From NCBI RefSeq assembly GCF_040183065.1, contig NC_091125.1, forward strand, positions 24,830,312 to 24,894,311: a DNA stretch of 64,000 nucleotides. Reading direction: 5' to 3'. Positions 1 through 11,186 of the stretch are shown piece by piece; position 1 is the first letter of the stretch, and each line of letters opens with the position of its first letter. Source of the DNA: Periplaneta americana. Its lineage: Eukaryota > Arthropoda > Insecta > Blattodea > Blattidae. The notes beneath the pieces are model-generated. The model searched no databases and was not told the origin of the DNA. It saw only the letters and a list, made by a program, of their open reading frames with translations. Both the position numbers and the translations under genes were made by a program.

Positions 1-407
1 CGAATGTTCACTATAACCGACTTCACTAAATCCAGAGTTGACTCTGTGTGAACGTGCGTGCGTGCTTATATAATCCTCTGATTATGCTAAGACGACTTGG
101 TCGTGAGAGTAATATTTGGTATTAATATTCCTAATTTAATAATAAAATCAATATTGGTTTACTCCTTCAATATTTAAAATGTGTTGATGCGAGTTGATAA
201 TCATTGAAAAGAGAATATTGTTTCTTATTTCGACACTTTTTGCTACGCAGAATATTCAGAAGCTATATGTTGACAATAAGCGACAATGGCTGAATAATAT
301 TGGCAGGGGAAGGACATAGTGTAAGGAAATATTTATATCGTTGTTAATCGACTCCATAGCAAATCTCATAGCAACTACAAGAGAGCCCTCTGATGAGAAG
401 TCGTCAT
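1..407. other. No recognisable feature
   Basis: AT-rich sequence with no open frame of note and no recognised repeat. It leads into the inverted repeat that begins at 408. Confidence 0.4.
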
Positions 408-666
408 GCAATTGAAGAGTCCACTGCAAGAATGATGGATGTCACTTTCTTGTCGAAAATGAACCAAGACTGTCAATGCATAGCTTAAGACACATAGAAT
501 GTACATAGAAAGTTACATGGCATTAACACTGATAGTCATTGTCCAGTAATGATCGGAAAATCACAGTTAAGCTTTGAGCGCTAAGCATTTCAAACTTTCA
601 ATCGCTTCTCCTGCAAAATGTATTCCAAATAACATCCATCATTCTTGCAGTGGACTCTTCAATTGC
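408..666. repeat. Short element bounded by perfect 35-bp inverted repeats
   Basis: Positions 408-442 (GCAATTGAAGAGTCCACTGC at the outer end) are the exact reverse complement of 632-666. They enclose about 190 bp of unique-looking sequence. No clean target duplication is visible beside the arms. It could be a MITE or a foldback relic. The open frame starting at 650 merely overlaps the right arm and is not a gene. Confidence 0.6.
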
Positions 667-983
667 TAACGCTGCAATTATTGACCTTTGTTTGTGGTAT
701 GTAATATTGAATAGTTATTTTGTAACTAAAAGTTACGGGGATGTTAAGTCAGATATTATGCGTCCAAGGAACAAACCATGTCGTAAGCAGGTCGCTGCTG
801 TCGGGTTGTTAGATTACTTTGAGGCCACATTAAAAACTTCCAACTTTCCTGCATAATGCGCAGGTCACCCGCAATTATCCCACGAATTTCTCTGTCCGGT
901 GTTGAATAATAATCTCCCGGATTTACTGTAAAGGTAATTGCATAACTTTCTTTTTTAATGTGGTATTTTCTTCCCATTGCTTA

Positions 984-984
<1 letters not shown>

Positions 985-1058
<74 letters not shown>
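985..1058. repeat. (TTA)n microsatellite, left flank of LINE
   Basis: About 24 uninterrupted TTA/ATT units end where the LINE 5' region begins. The same repeat resumes at 5364, immediately after the LINE tail, so the LINE appears to split one microsatellite. Translation of this tract gives a poly-leucine run that artificially extends ORF1 upstream. Confidence 0.9.
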
Positions 1059-1171
1059 CATTCTGCTACGAACTGTCATGCGGGGTAGACGTGTTTGCTC
1101 GTAGCTGCGCTGGTAACAGTGTTTATAGTTGCGTCAATCGGCCTACATATTGTTATACGGTGAAAATCAGT

Positions 1172-2257
1172 ATGCCGGCAAGCAAGGATACCTGCCCGGC
1201 TTGTAGTGCTGCGTTCTTCGGAAGGCAGAAATTCTTGAAGTGTGCGGGGCCTTGTGGCTTTAGATATCATCTTGACTGCATCAATTTGGGAGATGCAGAG
1301 TATGACTTATACATGGAGAGAGGCAACTCATCCTATAATTGTGAGCGTTGTATTAGTGCTTCGAAGACGTCGCGTGGTGATGAAACTCCTGTGGGTTCTA
1401 AAAAACTAGTTTCTCCTGTGAAGAAGGTTATCTCGCCTACAAGAGAATTCAAGCTGCCTTCTGTGCCTTCTGTGGATTCTCTATCTGTCCAGGTAGAGAC
1501 TGTAAGGTTGAATAGTGTGACCATATTGGATGCTCTTAGTGACATATTGGACTATGTTAAAAGTCTTCATAGTGAAATGTTAGAAATTAAGAATGAGAAT
1601 GCGGCACTGAAAATTCAGATGGCCGAAATTTTGGACAAAAGAATTTGCTCTACAAATTCGGATCAATCAAATCCGAAAGTAGTTCAGCAGGTTAATGCTA
1701 GTTGCATCAGAAAATCATACAGTCAGGTGTTGTCTCAATCAGCACCTGCGTCATCAAAACAAAGTAATCCAGGTACTGCGAAGTCAGCGTCTGCTTCAAA
1801 TGTTGTGACTACGCAACTTACGGCTAATGAGGTCGGATCCCCTTCACCTCCTATTGACGGTGAGGGATTTCAAGTTGTAGCAAAAAAGCGCAAAGTTCGT
1901 AAAGTCACTCAGGGTGTGTTAACATCTAGTGCGCTGGAAACAGTTCCAGTTAGAGCTAAAATGAAATCTCTTTTTGTTTCTAGATTCAGTCCGAAAGTTA
2001 ATGGTAAAATTATTGAGGATTCTCTAAAGAACCAACTTACGCTAAGTTCTCTGGTAGTAACCAAATTAAAGACAAAATATGAAACTTATTCCTCTTTCCA
2101 TATCTCGGTTGAGGAAAAAGATTTCCACTTAATTAACAACACTGGTGTCTGGCCAGTCGGGTGTCTTATCGCACCTTTCTATGGTAAATTGAAACCGGAG
2201 CAACACTATGCTTCTACTGCTAGAGAACCTGAGGGATCCAACGGGAATGCCTCTTAG
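1172..2257 (+). CDS. LINE ORF1 protein with PHD-type zinc finger (361 aa)
   Basis: An intact reading frame begins at the ATG at 1172. The open frame reaches back to 977 only through the translated (TTA)n microsatellite, which I exclude. Residues 8-60 contain CPAC, CAGPC, HLDC and CERC, giving a Cys4-His-Cys3 spacing typical of PHD fingers seen in ORF1 of some CR1/Jockey-group LINEs. Residues about 115-160 look like a coiled coil rich in Leu, Ile and Glu. A Ser/Lys-rich linker and a basic stretch (VVAKKRKVRKV) follow. By family analogy it would bind element RNA and assist retrotransposition. It ends 18 bp before the ORF2 ATG. ORF1 being intact beside a broken ORF2 suggests fairly recent decay. 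Confidence 0.8.
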   Translation: MPASKDTCPACSAAFFGRQKFLKCAGPCGFRYHLDCINLGDAEYDLYMERGNSSYNCERCISASKTSRGDETPVGSKKLVSPVKKVISPTREFKLPSVPSVDSLSVQVETVRLNSVTILDALSDILDYVKSLHSEMLEIKNENAALKIQMAEILDKRICSTNSDQSNPKVVQQVNASCIRKSYSQVLSQSAPASSKQSNPGTAKSASASNVVTTQLTANEVGSPSPPIDGEGFQVVAKKRKVRKVTQGVLTSSALETVPVRAKMKSLFVSRFSPKVNGKIIEDSLKNQLTLSSLVVTKLKTKYETYSSFHISVEEKDFHLINNTGVWPVGCLIAPFYGKLKPEQHYASTAREPEGSNGNAS

Positions 2258-2275
2258 TTTTACCATTGATATACA

Positions 2276-5055
2276 ATGTATAGTTCAAGCAATCATCTTG
2301 AAATATATTATCAAAACGTCAGAGGTTTAAACACTAAAATTGATGAATTTTTCGGTAATGTTGTTAGTAATGCTGACACTATTATTTGTTTGACAGAAAC
2401 ATGGCTTCAAAAGCTTGTTGAGTATAATAATTTATTCCCTAATTATTATACCATTTTTCGTGGTGATAGAAAATTTGAGGATACCAATAAAACCCGTGGT
2501 GGTGGTGTCAACAATCAAATACCTGTAGTATACCGGAGACATGACTCAGAATTCATTAGCGAGTGTGTATGGGTTCAGATTCCTATGGAAGACGGATTCA
2601 ATTTGTTAATTGGTAATCATTACTTTCCACCTGATACTGATCCAAAGTTTCTAAAATCTTATCTAAATTTTCTTGAAAATCATCTCGATACACACAATAA
2701 TAGAGTAGTTTTTCTCGGCGATTTTAATACTCCTGGTATGAATTGGTTATCTGGTTGTTGTGCTAATAACATCCATTACTACTCCAAAATTAAGGCTCAA
2801 GAGTTATTTTCATCTTCTTGCTTTCTTGGATTGAAACAAGTAAATTCAACAGTTAATAACAAAAACTTACTTGATCTTATATTTACAAATTTAACCGAGA
2901 CTGAGGTCAATCAGGCCACTCACTCGCTAGTCTTGCAGGATGACTATCATCCTCCCTTAACAATAACTCTTGAAGTCACACTAAATTTTTCTTCCCAGAA
3001 TCAACAAAATTCTTTCCCAAATTATTCTCAAGGTGATTACTTGAATTTATATTGGAGTCTATATAATTACGATTGGTCCTGTGTTTACCAAGCTGTCGAT
3101 GTTAACGATGCAGCTAGCTCACTATGTTCAGTAGTTAATAGTGTCATATCCCAGGCAGTTCCTGTCACTCGAGTCAAAAGGTCTAGTTATCCACAATGGT
3201 TTTCTAACACCTTACGTAAACTTATTAGAAAGAAAGACCATGCACATAAAAAATATAAAAAATTCAAAACTGAATTTTATTATCAAACATTTTCCTACTA
3301 TAGAAAACTTGTGAAATCTAAAATTAAATCGGATAAATTATCATGGCTTCAAAATATTAATGAAAATCTTAAAACGGAACCAAAAAAGGTTTTGGAAATA
3401 TGTTGAATCATTTCGGAAGACTGATAATTATCCCTCTGAATTAATTCTTAACGATAAACACATCACAGATCAGTTAGACATTGTCAATGCTTTTGCTGAT
3501 CACTTCAAATCTGTTCAGACTAAACACAGCCATACATATGAAAACATTATTACGAATATAACAGACTCATTACCTATACCTAAAGTAACACATGATGACG
3601 TTCGTAAAGCAATTAAAAAAAACTTAAACCAAGAAAAACAACTGGCACTGACGGTATTCGAAATTTTATAATTAAAGGATGCTCTAATATATTTATTCCT
3701 CTTTTAGCCCACATATTTAATATTAGTTTGAAAAATGGTGAATTTCCCTCACTATAGAAACAAGCTGCAATTATTCCTATATTTAAAAACGGAAAAAGAA
3801 ATGATGTCAGAAACTACAGACCTATCTGGATCCTAAATAACTTTTCAAAAAATTTTGAAACCATTATTCACAGACATAGCCTATATCGTTTTATGTGAAA
3901 AACAAGCTCCATTCTTCACAACATGGATTTACTAAAACTAAATCCACTGTCACTAACCTGGTCACATATCTAAATCAAATTGTACCAATAATTGAAACGC
4001 AGGGACAAACTGATTCAATATATTTTGATTTCAGCAAAGCTTTTGATGTAGTTCCGCACTATATCCTTCTTCATAAGTTAGGAAATATTGGCCTTTCTGT
4101 AAGCTACGTAAAGTGGTTCGAAAATTATTTAAGTAATAGAGTTTCATGTGTAAGACTGTTTAATATACACTCTTATTCTTATAATATAAATTGCGGAGTC
4201 CCGCAGGGATCTACTTTAGGACCTCTCCTATTTATTATATTCATAGATGATATATGTTAAAGAATAAGTTCTGACTGTTTATTATTTGCAGACGATTTAA
4301 AAATTTTTCGTACAATCAAAAGTAGTACTGACTGTCAATCACTTCAATGTGTCATTAATTCAGTCGCTAAATGGTCGGAAGACAATGGTATGAAAATTAA
4401 CGTATCCAAAACTAATGTAATAACCTTTTCTAGAAAAATTTCTTCACTGAAATTTAATTATTATCTAAATAATGTACTAATTAACAGAACGGATTGCGTA
4501 AAAGATTTGGGAATATTCTTTGACAGTAAATTGTATTTTCATAGTCACGTTGATTACATTTACAATCACGCAATCAGAATGCTAGGAATAATACGGTCAA
4601 TAACTTATTCTTTTTCCACGCCCGATTCTCTTTTAGTGCTATACTATACATTGGTGCGATCGAAACTCGAATATGCATCTGTAGTTTGGAACTCGATTAC
4701 AACTACGGACTCGGCTAAATTAGAAAATATACAAAGAAAATTTATATCCTTATGTTCATTCAGATTTTTTCCCATTAATTCCGGGTATAGATATGAGAGA
4801 AAATGTGAATATTTTAATTGTCAAAATCTATATGCTAGACGTCATGAGCTAGATTATCTGTTCTTTTGTAAAGTCCTCAAAGGTGATATATCCTGTGACT
4901 CTTTCTTAAACAATATTACCTTACGTATTCCAACAAAAGATATGAGAGCCCACAAACTTTTCTATATTAGAAATTCGAAATTTCTTTCACCAGTCTCCAG
5001 ATGCATTAAAAATGCCAACATGCATGGCTGCGAATTCGATCCCTTCAATGAATAG
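2276..5055 (+). pseudogene. LINE ORF2: endonuclease plus reverse transcriptase, disrupted
   Basis: The first 376 codons (2276-3406) encode an exonuclease-endonuclease-phosphatase (EEP/APE) domain: QNVRGL near residue 13, TETW near 40, LGDFN near 148, LDLIFTN near 199 and DYHPPL near 223. The RT follows: SSQHGF, FDFSKAFDVV, GVPQGSTLGPLLF, FADD at about 4287-4298, and a C-terminal thumb-like region with LGIFFDSKL and SKLEYASVVW. Breaks visible: a frameshift at the A-rich run near 3385, a second at the A8 tract near 3615, a TAG at 3755, a frameshift near 3893 and a TAA at 4258 just before the FADD strand. No single protein can be made, so I call it a pseudogene. The RT would have copied its own RNA at a nicked target by target-primed reverse transcription. 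Confidence 0.9.
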
Positions 5056-5267
5056 ACTTTGTTTGCTCTTGGCAACGATTTATCATTTATGTATTATTTT
5101 AGGCATTATACTCAATTAACATTGTCTCATAGTATTCTTAGTTATCCATTCATCGTAATTATTGTAATTAATTGTAATTATATTTATGTGTAATAATTAT
5201 TTTTGTTTTATGTTTTTTGTTATATTTGTGCTGAACTGTAATTGGTCACTGGCTGTTGTACAGCACA

Positions 5268-5268
<1 letters not shown>

Positions 5269-5355
<87 letters not shown>

Positions 5356-5356
5356 A
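5269..5356 (+). repeat. (AAAT)n tail of the LINE
   Basis: About 21 AAAT units follow a 3' UTR that ends in a potential hairpin (GTGCTG ... CAGCAC, 5229-5266). Short tandem tails of this kind are usual for CR1/Jockey-group LINEs. Confidence 0.85.
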
Positions 5357-5363
5357 ATAAAAA

Positions 5364-5376
5364 TTATTATTATTAC

Positions 5377-5410
<34 letters not shown>
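5364..5410. repeat. (TTA)n microsatellite, right flank of LINE
   Basis: TTA units with one ACT interruption directly follow the LINE tail and match the (TTA)n tract at 985-1058. Confidence 0.9.
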
Positions 5411-5562
5411 GTTGTAATTGTAATTTCCTAAGGAAAGAAACATAAATTCGCAACGGATATAGATTATGAGTAAAGAAATGGAATAATACTTTGAAGAATG
5501 TATAAACAAACCAAAAGCACTTAAGTTATTATTCTTAAACCAGGAATATACGTCTATTAATC

Positions 5563-5850
5563 CTAGTAAGGTGGAGTAATGGTTATAATTCCCATCTTGT
5601 ATTTAGGAGGATCGGGGTTGATCACAGGTTCCGGCTCTACTGACGTATATTTCGTGGTGTTCCAAGTCTTTCCAGTCGAATGTTGGCATAGTACAAATTT
5701 GTGAAGCCCACGACACGCCTCTTTTCCAATTCAAATTTACCGCCATTTCTCATACCATACCATCATACCGTACTCTGAGATAGGCCTGCCATCTACCCTA
5801 GAGGGTATTTCCCCGAAAAAAAAAAACTGCCCTATAGAGCGCATAACGGA
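5563..5850 (+). mobile_element. tRNA-derived SINE (degenerate)
   Basis: The head contains an A-box-like TGGAGTAATGG and a weak B-box-like GGGGTTGATCAC about 40 bp further on. A tRNA-unrelated body follows and ends near an A-rich run at 5817-5826. No target duplication was found. The family differs from the better preserved SINEs elsewhere in the window. Confidence 0.5.
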
Positions 5851-6770
5851 GAATCCCATCGGTTTGAAGAAATCCTAAATAAAAGTGAAAAATAAAAATA
5901 AAGAGGAACCAGTTTTCAAATATAATGGTTTGGAAAGTTTAGAAATGTAACTTTATCCGAGTAAAATATTTATATAGCCTAATGCTTTGTAACTTGGAAC
6001 ACATACTTTTGTAATAACTGAATAGTTTGAATGGACGAGTACAAAATAATTGATCAAATTAAAATCGTAAATGTATAAAACATGTGAGCTAGAAATATTT
6101 CCGAATACATCAAACTAAAATACAGACTCAGGTAGTAGATAATGAATACCTGTATCTGAAGACATGCTGTGATATCAGCTTATGAAATGTACCTATTCGT
6201 TTTTATATTCGCAAATATTTAAATTTAAATCAATTTCTGTCCCACTTTCTTTTACCTTTTACATCTGGTCACATGAATTTACTCTCTATATAGACTCTCG
6301 TTTTGTTTTCAATGTAGTGATTAATATAATTTAAGGCATTAGTGTACGAAGGAATTATGTAACATTTCTTTATGACAATTGAGTTTTTGTAGTGAATAAA
6401 ATTAAAGTGGTAATTTAGTGTTCTTTCATATAGCACCATATTTCTGTTTGTCTTGTCATAGAGTTTAAAAATACAGAGAAGATGAAGAACGCATGTTACA
6501 GGTGCAAGTCTGTTTATTGTGGATGAAAATGTTATTTGTGTATGGTAATATTTGTAACGTAACCCCTTCATCTACTAATGCCTTCAGTAAGAAGTTTCAA
6601 GACAACGTTGTAATTCATCGTGAGAAAACTGAAGCTAACGTTTGAAAATATTGTTGTAGAAGGACTCATATTACGGGCGTCTATTCAAATTAAAATGACG
6701 AGATGTAAAATGATTACTAAAAATGATGAGATGTGTAGAAAAGTAGAATAAATATTTCAGTAATTGTTTT
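5851..6770. other. AT-rich sequence without recognised feature
   Basis: Short open frames here (for example 6269-6571 minus) have no family resemblance and AT-biased composition. No repeat structure stands out. Confidence 0.4.
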
Positions 6771-6779
6771 AAGAGATTA

Positions 6780-7466
6780 CTCCATACTTTTCCCAAAACA
6801 TTTTTCCCAATAACTATAATTACAATACACTTGTTTCCAAAACCTAATTTCCCGATACAAATTACCCAAAGCATTTTATCCTACTATCCTTACTTCCCAA
6901 TATATGGTTCCCAAAATTTGTCAGTACCATTTTTGTAGTAGATTTACCAATACATGGTTTCAAGATTTACAAAATAAAATAATGATTATAGTACGCTTAT
7001 ATTTTCATCTTTCGGACGATTTTATAGTACAAAATTGTGTTCCAATGCTCGAAGATAGTCATTAAGCCTTTCTTCTTCTTTGTAGACATTATTCTCATTA
7101 ACAATATTTTGAATACAAGCTTGAATGTGAGCCACTTCTTTCTGGGTTTCTTGTGTACCACCTGACGTAATTCCATCTGTGTAATCGCAGTATCTATATC
7201 AGCATGTTCTTCAATAAATTCATTTAAGAGCGTATAAACTTATAGATAGTGTTTGCCTACTACAATCATAAAACGGTTATGCTCTCTTCACTCATGTTAT
7301 TCGTGCGGTGATGTAACAAAAGTTACAACCAATAAAGAAGAATACAATAAAAGAAAGGAAACGAGACTATTGGGAAAAATGGGTAGTCTATTGGTAAAGA
7401 TGTTTTGGGGAAAATACAAATTTGGAAAAATTAAATGTGGAAAAATAGGACTGGGAACAGTGAATT
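6780..7466 (-). mobile_element. Possible DNA-transposon relic with degenerate inverted arms
   Basis: The arms at about 6780-6970 and 7366-7466 share a quasi-periodic motif resembling TTGGGAAAA in opposite orientations. Between them, minus strand 7192-7022 reads open for 56 codons to a stop, with a charged helical stretch ending DYLRALEHNF. That ending resembles the C-termini of MULE/FLYWCH-type transposases. The resemblance is from memory of the family and is weak. Ordinary AT-rich sequence remains possible. Confidence 0.3.
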
Positions 7467-7832
7467 GAGAATAGTATGAAGGAATGATTTTAAAATCGAA
7501 TGAATGGTATAAATGTACTGTATGTAAATTTCGAAACTGTTTTATATAATTTTAACTTCTTATTCTTAGTCAACTTAAAGCGTGTGCTTTAGTCACAAAA
7601 ACCTACATTAGGCCTTAATTGAAGAGTTTACGAATAATAAAATCATCATATTTTACTGTGAAGAAAAATTGAGTCTTATAATCTGCTAATCGCTTCACAT
7701 CTGACGACCTATGTAAAAATTACTCACGTGTGGAAGGGTTGTGATTGTGGGTTTTCTTTACAGGCTTCAAGTTGCAGCCTACAGCAGCTGAAAGCGAGAA
7801 ACCATTGAAGTGCTGTTAATGAAGTTGTAGGA

Positions 7833-7914
7833 CTCACTCACTTACTCACTCACTCACTCACTCACTCACTCACTCACTCACTCACTCACTCACTCACTCA
7901 CTCACTCACTCACT
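7833..7914. repeat. (CACT)n microsatellite
   Basis: Nearly perfect tetranucleotide array, about 20 units, with one TACT variant near the left end. Confidence 0.95.
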
Positions 7915-7964
7915 AAGTCAAATATTATTATTATACGGTTAACAAAATAAACATTTAATTTTAA

Positions 7965-8131
7965 TAATATCATATATCTGAAATGATTAACTTCGCGATT
8001 TTTGTGAAAACGTACATTTTTAGTATTCCGATATTGTAATATGCCAGAAACAATTTTTATAATATCAGAATACTAAAAATGTACGTTTTCACAAAAATCA
8101 CGAAATTGATAATTTCAGTTATACGATATTA
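7965..8131. mobile_element. Hairpin MITE
   Basis: Arms 7965-8035 and 8061-8131 are inverted copies differing at only a few positions. The core GTGAAAACGTACATTTTTAG is perfectly mirrored. Only about 25 bp separates the arms, so the whole unit folds into one long hairpin. It has no coding capacity. Confidence 0.8.
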
Positions 8132-8787
8132 TTTTTCTGGTTGCAAAAAACAACTAACAACTTTTCAAGATTCTCTGCTGTCATAATTTGTGATCTGAAA
8201 GGGTATTTTTGAATGTAGACAATGATCATACAACATCACATGAGATTGTTGGTAAAAATTATAGTGTACAAATTATGAGTTTGTAAGATAAAAGTTCAAG
8301 CAAGGGAAACTTTCTTGGCTCAAGGACTTTACTTTGAGTACAGTGCTTTAACCGTGGTTTCTTGATAGCACAATGTCGACTTTTATCTTGATAGCTTCAC
8401 CAAGAGGCCCTTGTACGTGGGAAATGTGTGTGTTAGCGATTCTACAAAGTTCAATATAATTTTTCAGGAGACATCACGAATGAATATACTCAAACAAACC
8501 GCACACAATATACAATAATATTACGCACTTGACACTCGAACTGCTGGCACGCCAACTGAGAATAAATGAAAGAGAGAAAAGGTGGTTAGGAAGTGTTAAG
8601 TCATGTAGATAGGGGTTTTTGGAATGCTTCTTCTTGTTGTTCAATAGTTCAACGGAACAAAAGAAGGAGTGGTTGTTTTTTTTTCACAGCTAGCCTTCAT
8701 ATGCAAGGATTTGCACGCATTGAGTAAAGTCAACCAATAACTAGAAAACAAGAAAAGATATGTGCTTACAAGATAAAAATCCAGAAT

Positions 8788-8790
<3 letters not shown>

Positions 8791-8850
<60 letters not shown>
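8791..8850. repeat. (TTA)n microsatellite
   Basis: About 20 uninterrupted ATT units followed by a TAGGCCTA octamer. Confidence 0.95.
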
Positions 8851-8852
<2 letters not shown>

Positions 8853-8982
8853 AATAGGCCTATGTGTAAATTTCAGGAGTTTATGAAATAAAATCCTGAA
8901 ATGTTTGCGTAATAGTCTATTACATGCAATAACGCCTGAAATATGCAACAATATGCACGATTAACTTTGCATATTCGTTATC

Positions 8983-9241
8983 TTTATTTTATTTTATTGG
9001 GTTATTTTACGACGCTGTATCAACATCTAGGTTATTTAGCGTCAGAATGAATTGAAGGTGATAATGCCGGTGAAATGAGTCCGGGGTCCAGCACCAAAAG
9101 TTACCCAGTATTTGCTCGTATTGGGTTGAGGGAAAACCCCGGAAGAAACCTCAACCAGGTAACTTCCCCCGACCGGGATTCGAACCCGGACCACCGGGCT
9201 TCGCGGCCAGACGCGCTGACCGTTACTCCACAGGTGTGGAC
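8983..9241 (-). mobile_element. tRNA-derived SINE, family A, with target duplication
   Basis: Read on the minus strand it starts GTCCACACCTGTGGAGTAAC, has a B-box (GGGTTCGAATCCC), an AAGTTACCTGG-type body and the 3' end GTTGATACAGCGTCGTAAAA followed by an AATAAA-type tail. It is flanked by a perfect 11-bp duplication TATTCGTTATC (8972-8982 and 9242-9252). Two more copies lie at 12088 and 37238. Such SINEs are transcribed by RNA polymerase III and mobilised by LINE enzymes. Confidence 0.92.
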
Positions 9242-9342
9242 TATTCGTTATCACAGACGTTCAAAACAATACAACATACATACAACAATGTGTTTGCATG
9301 ACTTTCAACTGGTCAGTAAATATATACATATGCATATAAATT

Positions 9343-9648
9343 GAGGTTTATCAGTAATTAAATGTCACTCTATTGGACCAGAAAAGAAGCACAGACATAA
9401 GGACGGAACTGGGGATTTTGAACTTAAACGACAGATTAGCAAGACAAAAGAAAAACTGGAAGGAACATATATTAAGGATGAATGAAGACAGATTCCCAAA
9501 AAAATACTGAACTACAGACCGGAAGGAAGGAGGAATGTCGGAAGACCCCGCAATAGATGGGAGGACACTTTCCAAGAGGAAGGAACAGGCCACCAGGCCT
9601 AAACCTTGAAGATGAAGATGAAGATGATGATGATGATGATGATGATGA
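9343..9648 (+). mobile_element. 3' fragment of an RTE-like LINE with (GAT)n tail
   Basis: The plus strand encodes, with a frameshift near 9500, the C-terminus of an RTE-type ORF2: RTELGILNLNDRLARQKKNW, then RRNVGRPRNRWED. It ends in a GATGAAGAT/(GAT)n tail. A 12-bp duplication TGCATATAAATT (9331-9342 and 9649-9660) brackets it, indicating a 5'-truncated retrotransposition event. The histidine-rich frame on the other strand is only the translated GAT tail. Confidence 0.8.
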
Positions 9649-9659
9649 TGCATATAAAT

Positions 9660-10490
9660 TCTGGCACTAATAATGATAATAATGACTATGACGAAGACTA
9701 TATTCTAAGGAGAAACAGGAAGAACATCGCGGGAAAGTATATATGTACTGTTCTTTAATATGGAAACTCACAGACTAAGCAATTCTATACACGTATTTGA
9801 AATTAATATCGGTAGGCCTACTACAAAAACTGAGGCTGAATGGCAATGCTGCAAATATCCTGATGGTATAGTAGCCTATTCTGGAGTGTAAGGGTTCGGT
9901 TTCATAGTTCCTTTCAGATTTTGCTAATGTGTATACATCATATCGTTTCATTTACAGTGAATAACTTCTATAGTTCAAAGCGCACGAAATAAATCAATGT
10001 GTGGGCTCTGTTCTTTGTTACCTACAGTCCAGATCTGTTTGATCCTTAGCTTATAGGATGATATTTATGGGTGGAAATTCGAGTATTCCAGCGAATCCAT
10101 TACGTGAGTAAAGCAATGACTTTGAAGATACAGAGAGACAAACACAAAGCTGGCATTTATGTCTGCTAACGAGACTTCACTGAGCATATTATGTTATTAC
10201 AAATTTAATTTTCTCATTACACTAGGTGTATTAAAATATTGAAGTGATAAAAAACCGACTTCAATATTTACACAGGAACTCTCGAAATTGATTTTTATGT
10301 TATCAAAATGTATTTCTCTCCACTTCGGGTAATAAAAGAATAGAAGCTGATTGCTTCTCATTGTGAGTAGGTCTACATTAACAATAACTTATTCATGCCG
10401 CCCCGTTTAATTAATAGCTACACATCTTAAATAAAATTGTGCACCACGTATGTGAATGTCTACGGCCTTTGCTATGAATAGATAGCTGTA
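9660..10490. other. No recognisable feature
   Basis: AT-rich DNA with one TAGGCCTA octamer near 9812. No coding or repeat signal that I can support. Confidence 0.4.
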
Positions 10491-10493
10491 TAG

Positions 10494-11186
10494 GGTTGTT
10501 TCCGAACTCTGATATCGAATTTGAATGACATCATGTGCGTCAGGAATCACACCGACAGCTGAATTGCGGCGACAGGAGACAGACCAGTAGTCAGTGATTT
10601 CATAAGCAGAGTCCACGGTGTATCACAGTAGCAATGCCCAAGAAAATCGAGCCTTTTGGGAGGGGTACATAACAACTCTTTCCGATGCCAAGTACAGTTC
10701 CGTGAAAATCATATAGGAGCCTGCAAGAAACGTGGTTTCGTTATTTCCAAGAAAGGCGTCTTATGTATATCTAATAAGACTGGCAAAGCTCGGATGGGTT
10801 TAATTCTAGAGTGGAAAAAACAAGCAAATTCACCCCCGTAACAAGTCGCCGCACCCCACGAGATGATACAAATTAATTACATTCGAGCTTTACCATTCTT
10901 ATTAAGTACATAGAAGAAGCCTTTCTTGGAAATAACGAAACCTCGTTTATTGCAGTCTTATTTTATTTTCACTGAACTGTGCTTGGCATCGGAAAAGGTT
11001 GTTATGTACCCCTCTCAAAAATGCTCGATTTTCTTGAGAATTTCTGCTGTGAGTCGCCGTGCACTCTGGCTATAAGATCACTCACAACTGGTCTGTCACC
11101 TCGCGTCACAGTTCAGCTATCGTGTGACTCCTGACCCACATGATATCACTCAAATTCGTTATCACAAATCGGAAACAACCCTGTAG
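10494..11186. repeat. Foldback pair of an unclassified repeat
   Basis: The unit 10494-10862 is followed by a shorter inverted copy, about 10905-11186. Mirrored blocks include AAGAAAATCGAGC (10639) against GCTCGATTTTCTTG (11023), and GTTATTTCCAAGAAAGGC (10740) against CTTTCTTGGAAATAACG (10919). A third copy lies at 54747-55110. The unit has a short frame (GFVISKKGVLC...KTGKAR) also present at 54.9 kb but recognised in no family. Probably a non-autonomous foldback or MITE-like element. Confidence 0.6.

Larger units (their letters stand above)
1060..5362 (+). mobile_element. Near full-length two-ORF LINE, Jockey/CR1-like group
   Basis: A non-LTR retrotransposon of about 4.3 kb has a short 5' leader, ORF1 (1172-2257), ORF2 with apurinic-type endonuclease and reverse transcriptase (2276-5055), a roughly 210-bp 3' UTR and an (AAAT)n tail. 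The two-ORF layout, PHD-type ORF1 and endonuclease-RT ORF2 fit the Jockey/CR1 superfamily. Exact clade assignment needs a phylogeny. ORF2 carries frameshifts and stops, so this copy is dead. Both ends abut (TTA)n tracts. The 5' boundary is inferred from where the microsatellite stops. Confidence 0.85.

Noticed and set aside
977..1171. Upstream poly-leucine extension of LINE ORF1
   Set aside because: It is the (TTA)n microsatellite read from a TTG codon. The first credible ATG is at 1172.
9351..9653. Minus-strand frame beginning with a run of histidines
   Set aside because: The histidines are the translated (GAT)n tail of a plus-strand LINE fragment, and the rest is antisense to LINE coding.
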